Assembly (NCBI GenBank): GCA_019459485.1
Contig: JAIBEZ010000081.1
Span: 1-50,912, forward strand
Length of the DNA: 50,912 bases
Reading direction: 5' to 3'
From: Prolixibacteraceae bacterium
Lineage (GTDB): Bacteria; Bacteroidota; Bacteroidia; Bacteroidales; Prolixibacteraceae
The position numbers were made by a program, and so were the translations under genes. Shown here piece by piece: positions 50,889 through 50,912 of the stretch. The notes beneath the pieces were generated by a model. The model saw nothing but the letters and a program-made list of their open reading frames with translations, searched no databases and had not been told where the DNA came from. The first letter of the stretch is position 1. Every line of letters starts with the position of its first letter.

Positions 50889-50912
50889 AAATAAGTGATT
50901 TTTAATGAATAA

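Noticed and set aside
1-50912. tRNA, rRNA or known riboswitch
   Set aside because: No tRNA cloverleaf, rRNA or recognisable riboswitch consensus was seen by eye on either strand; a covariance-model scan would settle it.

Overview
The window is chromosomal DNA of a Bacteroidota bacterium, most likely class Bacteroidia in the Marinilabiliales/Prolixibacteraceae direction; this is inferred from gene content, not from a marker gene. The signs are a Por/type IX secretion sorting tail (CotH-like protein), Bacteroidota-only families (DUF4270, DUF4296, DUF4468, HU-DUF4469, DUF5723-like), TAnnTTTG-type promoter elements and few Shine-Dalgarno sites. No rRNA, tRNA, CRISPR array, transposase or prophage genes were seen.

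Layout. (1) 1-5310: the N-terminal 1770 residues of a giant modular secreted metallophosphoesterase, running off the left edge. (2) 5311-8663: repeat-rich ground holding a response-regulator fragment, an HU-DUF4469 gene, a nearly loopless palindrome, a 22-bp tandem repeat and a LuxR-type response regulator. (3) 8664-11090: its likely partner, a soluble four-PAS histidine kinase. (4) 11307-16706: two paralogous outer-membrane proteins, rpoN and a PAP2-like membrane protein. (5) 16703-19548: M3 peptidase and flavin reductase on the other strand. (6) 20020-22656: an A+T-rich gene for a secreted CotH/lamin-tail protein. (7) 22756-29033: a MarR-adaptor-RND-OMF efflux operon. (8) 29136-33017: small envelope proteins, a radical SAM enzyme and an amidohydrolase-like protein lacking its catalytic core. 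(9) 33036-36322: radA, a heptose/nucleotidyl transferase, panD and panC. (10) 36469-40542: a short starch-synthase-like protein, a DUF4270 lipoprotein and glmS. (11) 40552-41263: a VapC/DUF2281 toxin-antitoxin pair, ending in a second, synonymously diverged copy of the last glmS codons. (12) 41264-45237: kinase-pyrophosphorylase, aldo/keto reductase, then a pterin/folate cluster (PTR1/FolM-like reductase, folB, folK). (13) 45337-49430: a lipase-like lipoprotein, a DUF4160 / DUF2442-XRE pair behind a perfect 20-bp palindrome, and ccsA-ccs1 cytochrome c maturation. (14) 49431-50912: a NUDIX-regulator remnant, a terminator, a 42-bp tandem repeat and a gene split by a -1 frameshift at a slippery-type heptamer.

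The most unusual features are the glmS tail duplication around the toxin-antitoxin pair, the DUF4160/DUF2442-XRE module with its palindrome, the frameshifted gene at the right edge, the pteridine-reductase-like SDR beside folBK, and the density of intergenic palindromes, tandem repeats and dispersed repeats. Most other genes are ordinary housekeeping or envelope functions.
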